From NCBI GenBank assembly GCA_027058735.1, contig JALURZ010000204.1, forward strand, positions 7,368 through 23,703: a stretch of 16,336 bases of DNA, in the 5' to 3' direction. Below the pieces are notes generated by a model. The model did not search any database. It saw nothing but the letters and a program-made list of their open reading frames with translations, and was not told where the DNA came from. Position 1 is the stretch's first letter, and every line of letters starts with the position of its first letter. The position numbers were made by a program, and so were the translations under genes. This document shows, in pieces, positions 13,458-16,336 of this stretch. Origin of the DNA: Hyphomicrobiales bacterium. GTDB lineage: Bacteria > Pseudomonadota > Alphaproteobacteria > Rhizobiales > JALURZ01.

Positions 13458-14576
13458 ATGTCCGACGTTTTGGTCCAGTATCAGTCGCTGGTGGACGACG
13501 GCGAATTGCGCGATGACCCGGCACAGCGCGGCGTGGCGGTGCATCTGGCGCGGCTGTCGCGGGACTTGAGCCAGTATCGGCCGGAACGAAAACCCCTGGC
13601 CTCGCTGCTGTTGCCGGCGCGCCGCACGCCGCCGCCGAGGGGGCTTTATATTCACGGCGGCGTCGGGCGCGGCAAGTCCATGCTCATGGACCTGTTTTTC
13701 GAGGCGGTTCCGGCCATCCCCGGACGCCGGGTGCACTTCCACGAATTCATGCAGGATGTCCACGGGCGCATCCATGACTGGCGCCAGAGCCACAAATGCG
13801 GCCAGGTCAGGGGCGATGACCCGATCGCGCCGGTGGCAAACGAGATCTTCGCCTCCGCGCGGTTGCTCTGCTTCGACGAATTCCAGGTCAGCGACATCAC
13901 CGACGCCATGATCCTGGGGCGGCTGTTCGAGGCACTGTTCGCCCTTGGCGCGGTTGTCGTCGCCACCTCCAATACGCCGCCCGAAGACCTGTACCGCGAC
14001 GGCCTCAACCGGGGGCTGTTCCTGCCCTTCGTCGATCTGCTCACGTCGCGCATGGAGGTGGTTGAACTGGATGGCGGCACCGACTACCGCCTCGAACGGC
14101 TGAACGGCATGGAGGTCTATTATTCCCCGCTTGGTCAGGCGGCGGCGCGCCATGTGGATCAGGCCTGGCTCAGATTGACCGATGCGCCGTGCGGCGAACC
14201 GTGCGAACTGAGTGTCAATGGCCGGGTTCTGCGGGTGCCGCAGGCGGCCAGGGGGGTTGCGCGCTTCCGGTTCGCCGAATTGTGCGGCGCAGCGCTCGGT
14301 GCCGCCGACTATCTCAAGCTCGCCACCACGTTTCACACCCTTGTTCTGGAGCAGGTCCCGGCCCTGAGCGCGGAGCACCGCAACGAGGCGCGCCGGCTGA
14401 TGACTCTTGTCGATGCGCTGTATGAAAAGAAAGTGAAACTCATCATGTCGGCGGCCAAGGACCCCCATGGCCTTTATGTGCCGGCGAAGAACGACGGCAC
14501 GGCTTTCGAGCGGACCGTCTCGCGGCTGTTCGAGATGCAGTCGGCGGACTACATGGCGCTGGGGCACGCGACCTGA
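13458..14576 (+). CDS. zapE: Cell division protein ZapE (AFG1-like ATPase)
   Basis: A 372-residue AAA-type ATPase. The Walker A loop GGVGRGKS is at 67-74, preceded by PPRGLYIHG; the Walker B LLCFDEFQVSDITDA is at 136-150, and ATSN at 169-172 is the sensor segment. RVHFHEFMQDVH (91-102) is diagnostic of the AFG1/ZapE family. The C-terminus holds the family block KLIMSAAKDPHGLY. In bacteria ZapE acts at the division septum with FtsZ; its mitochondrial relative works in protein quality control. The start at 13458 gives the normal N-terminus, though no clear ribosome site is seen. In many alphaproteobacteria zapE lies beside mdh and the suc genes; here the next gene is on the opposite strand. Confidence 0.93.
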   Translation: MSDVLVQYQSLVDDGELRDDPAQRGVAVHLARLSRDLSQYRPERKPLASLLLPARRTPPPRGLYIHGGVGRGKSMLMDLFFEAVPAIPGRRVHFHEFMQDVHGRIHDWRQSHKCGQVRGDDPIAPVANEIFASARLLCFDEFQVSDITDAMILGRLFEALFALGAVVVATSNTPPEDLYRDGLNRGLFLPFVDLLTSRMEVVELDGGTDYRLERLNGMEVYYSPLGQAAARHVDQAWLRLTDAPCGEPCELSVNGRVLRVPQAARGVARFRFAELCGAALGAADYLKLATTFHTLVLEQVPALSAEHRNEARRLMTLVDALYEKKVKLIMSAAKDPHGLYVPAKNDGTAFERTVSRLFEMQSADYMALGHAT

Positions 14577-14645
14577 GGGCTGCCGGGCCAAGCAGGCAAA
14601 CCGGCACTTTCCGCAGCAGCCCCCGCAGGCGCGAGAAACGCCCCT

Positions 14646-14966
14646 TTAATCGGATGTCGGGCGATCCGGGACGATGCTTTTTTGCACTTCGGGCGGGGGC
14701 GGAAAGGCGTGCGGCGACCCCTCATGTCGAGCGCCCGGAGCGTCACCAGACGGTAAGCGCCCATTGGTCCGCCGGCCGTCCCGCCAGACCGTGACGGTGA
14801 AACCGCCCGTATTGCCGGTAAACACCCCCGGCATATCGGAAATGTCCTGATTATCCGGAAACTCGAACGCCCCGGCCCAGGCGGGCGTCGCGGCCGCGCC
14901 CGTCAGGCAGGCGGCCAACGCGGCCGCGCGCCAGCTCATGAGGTGTTTTGCAGATGAACAGATCAT
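14646..14966 (-). CDS. Small exported proline-rich protein coupled to the porin gene
   Basis: 106 residues with a clear signal peptide: a short polar start, the core WRAAALAACLTGAAATPAWA and a cleavage site after AWA (about residue 31). The mature part begins GAFEFPDNQDISDMPGVF, continues with FTVTVWRDGRRTNG and ends in a His/Pro-rich tail (HAFPPPPEV). I do not recognise it. The start at 14966 is chosen because GAGGA (14974-14978) lies 7 bases upstream and overlaps the porin stop codon; a later ATG at 14939 has no such site. The 10-base gap and overlapping ribosome site imply that it is translated together with the porin. Its location is probably the periplasm. The Pro-rich tail could be disordered. 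Confidence 0.55.
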   Translation of the reverse strand: MICSSAKHLMSWRAAALAACLTGAAATPAWAGAFEFPDNQDISDMPGVFTGNTGGFTVTVWRDGRRTNGRLPSGDAPGARHEGSPHAFPPPPEVQKSIVPDRPTSD

Positions 14967-14973
14967 TGTCCGG

Positions 14974-14978
14974 TCCTC
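14974..14978 (-). promoter_or_regulatory. Ribosome site overlapping the porin stop codon
   Basis: On the minus strand GAGGA shares bases with the porin TGA (14977-14979) and sits 7 bases before ATG 14966. This is an arrangement for translational coupling and decides the start of the small exported protein. Confidence 0.6.
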
Positions 14979-16107
14979 ACATCTTGATCCTGAACCCGGT
15001 CAGAACCCCCCAGGCATCGTTGAATTTGGCGCCGGGGCGGTTCAGGGCGTGATTTCTGACGCCGACATAAAACTGAGCGCCCCGGATGAGATTCTGCACG
15101 GCGAAAAGGCCGTAGGTCTCGGCCCTGTCGTCAATGGCCGCGTGATCGTCGCTCCTCGAATAATCGACGCCGAATACGGTCGTGCCCAGTCCAAGCTCCT
15201 CAAACGGAAAGGTGCGGAAGGCTCCCTTGAGGTAATAATATTTGCCATCGGCGCCATTTGCGGCGCGGCCAAAGAAGGCGCGGCCGGAATAGGCCGCCGT
15301 GATGCTGAGGCCGACCGGAAACAGAACCGATGCGGAAACGCCGTACTGGTTCTTGAAACCGGCCTTTTCCTTGCCGTCGAGATAGTGGGCCGCGGCCGCG
15401 AACCTGACGCCGCCAAACTCGTTCGCGTAGCGAAGCGCCATGTCCCACAGATTATCGTCGTCCAGCGACGTAGAGGCGGTGAACCCCGCCAGCTTCGGCG
15501 TGTCGTAGCGCACGCGGTCCTGCCGCGAATTACCATCATATTGATTGATGACGTCCTTGATCTCGACCGTTGTCGTCACGCCGGTATCGGCGTTGGAAAA
15601 CTCAAGCCCGCCCATCAGGTCGCCAACACCGGCATACGCGATAACCGTTGTGCCCGAAAGGTCCACCTCGACGGTGCCGTTCGATGCGGTGTCGCCTTGC
15701 CCGATGGACAATTTGCCGGCCCTGGTATTGGCGATCCAGACGTCCAGATGACGCTCGCTGAGGGATGTTCCCTTCGAGCCGGATTGATGAAAATCGATGC
15801 TGCCGGTGCTGTTCGATTCGGCCTGCAGTTCGATTTTCGCGCCGATGCTGGTCTGGCAGTTGATATTGCCCTGCCCCTTCCAGCCGAAACGGGTCGATGA
15901 ATTGTCATTGTCGACGAAGAAGAGTTCATCGGCGCTCCCGTTCCCGGCATAGAGAATGCCCCGGTTGATCTGGGCATAGACCGTCATTTCCATCGCCTTG
16001 CGGCAGTCTTGTTCTTGCCGGTCCAGGTTCGCTGCCCGGGCGCCGCCGGCCAGCGCCAGCGACAGGACCACGAGCGGCAAGGTCCTCACAATTTCGTTCA
16101 TGCGCAT
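14977..16107 (-). CDS. Outer-membrane porin (Gram-negative general porin family)
   Basis: 376 residues. The signal peptide MRMNEIVRTLPLVVLSLALA is followed by GGARA, with cleavage likely after residue 25. The mature protein opens with a TVYAQINRGILYAG strand and then DNDNSSTRFGWKGQGNIN (66-83), the usual early block of trimeric porins, with repeated alternating strands and Gly/Asn-rich turns. Two cysteines near the N-terminus (C35, C84) could bond. The last strand ends GVLTGFRIKM, with methionine rather than the usual aromatic terminal residue. GGAGGAA (16113-16119) fixes the start at 16107. It precedes a coupled small exported protein and lies downstream of a 16-bp palindrome. Channel selectivity cannot be told. 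Confidence 0.88.
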   Translation of the reverse strand: MRMNEIVRTLPLVVLSLALAGGARAANLDRQEQDCRKAMEMTVYAQINRGILYAGNGSADELFFVDNDNSSTRFGWKGQGNINCQTSIGAKIELQAESNSTGSIDFHQSGSKGTSLSERHLDVWIANTRAGKLSIGQGDTASNGTVEVDLSGTTVIAYAGVGDLMGGLEFSNADTGVTTTVEIKDVINQYDGNSRQDRVRYDTPKLAGFTASTSLDDDNLWDMALRYANEFGGVRFAAAAHYLDGKEKAGFKNQYGVSASVLFPVGLSITAAYSGRAFFGRAANGADGKYYYLKGAFRTFPFEELGLGTTVFGVDYSRSDDHAAIDDRAETYGLFAVQNLIRGAQFYVGVRNHALNRPGAKFNDAWGVLTGFRIKM

Positions 16108-16198
16108 AAGACTTCCTCCGACATGGTTGCGATTGGGCCGACCGCTTCAGCGGGTTGATCAAAACCGAAGCGCTCGCATTGAGTAATTGCGAATGCGA

Positions 16199-16214
16199 AT
16201 CAATTGCAATTGAT
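16199..16214. promoter_or_regulatory. 16-bp perfect palindrome upstream of the porin, candidate operator
   Basis: atcaattgcaattgat is its own reverse complement and lies 92 bases before the porin ATG, in an AT-rich patch inside GC-rich DNA. Next to it, the direct repeat tgcgaatgcgaat (16188-16200) gives a second TGCGAAT-type half-site. The TTGC/GCAA half-sites recall Fur-superfamily (Fur/Mur-type) boxes of alphaproteobacteria, but this resemblance is inference. Confidence 0.45.
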
Positions 16215-16304
16215 CGAAGAGGCAGGCTGAAGTCAATGCGCAATATGTCGCACTGCGGTGTTGCGCCGTTGCGGCGCGCGGCCAGACGATGGTCGTTCCA
16301 ACGC

Positions 16305-16336
16305 CGTGTCCGGCCGGGCTTGCGCGGGCGGACACG
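16305..16336. repeat. Hairpin at the right window edge
   Basis: cgtgtccg (16305-16312) pairs with cggacacg (16329-16336) around a 16-nt GC-rich loop. The window ends at the second arm, so a following T-run cannot be judged. It may be the terminator of the next gene. Confidence 0.35.

Overview
The window is GC-rich chromosomal DNA, most probably from an alphaproteobacterium. The evidence is the sdhCDAB operon sequence and order, ZapE close to sdh, paired small DUF465 (YdcH-like) genes, a propionyl-CoA synthetase of the PrpE type and a short Gram-negative porin. The SDH, ZapE and PrpE proteins are full length with intact catalytic motifs. I see no tRNA, rRNA, CRISPR array, transposase or integrase. 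The species cannot be fixed from the sequence alone.

Layout. (1) 1-620: two divergent DUF465 genes with a promoter and a leader hairpin between them, closed by a bidirectional terminator. (2) 632-2260, minus: an AMP-forming acyl-CoA synthetase. (3) About 2270-3347: a visibly AT-richer patch holding one NYN-domain (PIN-like nuclease) gene whose reading frame is broken by a +1 shift close to its 3' end; the leader holds a strong hairpin and a pair of 10-bp inverted repeats. (4) 3348-5172, minus: a TauE/SafE-family membrane protein and a PAP2-family membrane phosphatase. (5) 5334-8090, plus: prpE and an SDR dehydrogenase. (6) 8050-8439, minus: an ABM-like small protein whose 3' end overlaps the SDR gene. 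(7) 8652-12792, plus: sdhC-sdhD-sdhA-sdhB followed by a glutathione S-transferase-like gene. (8) 13022-14576, plus: a small exported protein and zapE. (9) 14646-16107, minus: a porin followed by a translationally coupled small exported protein, with a 16-bp perfect palindrome upstream.

How it works together. Most of the window is central and acyl-CoA metabolism. PrpE activates propionate, the other ligase activates a fatty or branched acid, the SDR may oxidise or reduce a hydroxy/keto intermediate, and succinate dehydrogenase (complex II) passes electrons from succinate to quinone. The porin pair handles outer-membrane uptake.

The unusual part is the NYN patch, which looks like a recently acquired single-gene cargo of the kind often found in defence or accessory loci. 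It is the best candidate here for something not well described, but its function is not established by the sequence.
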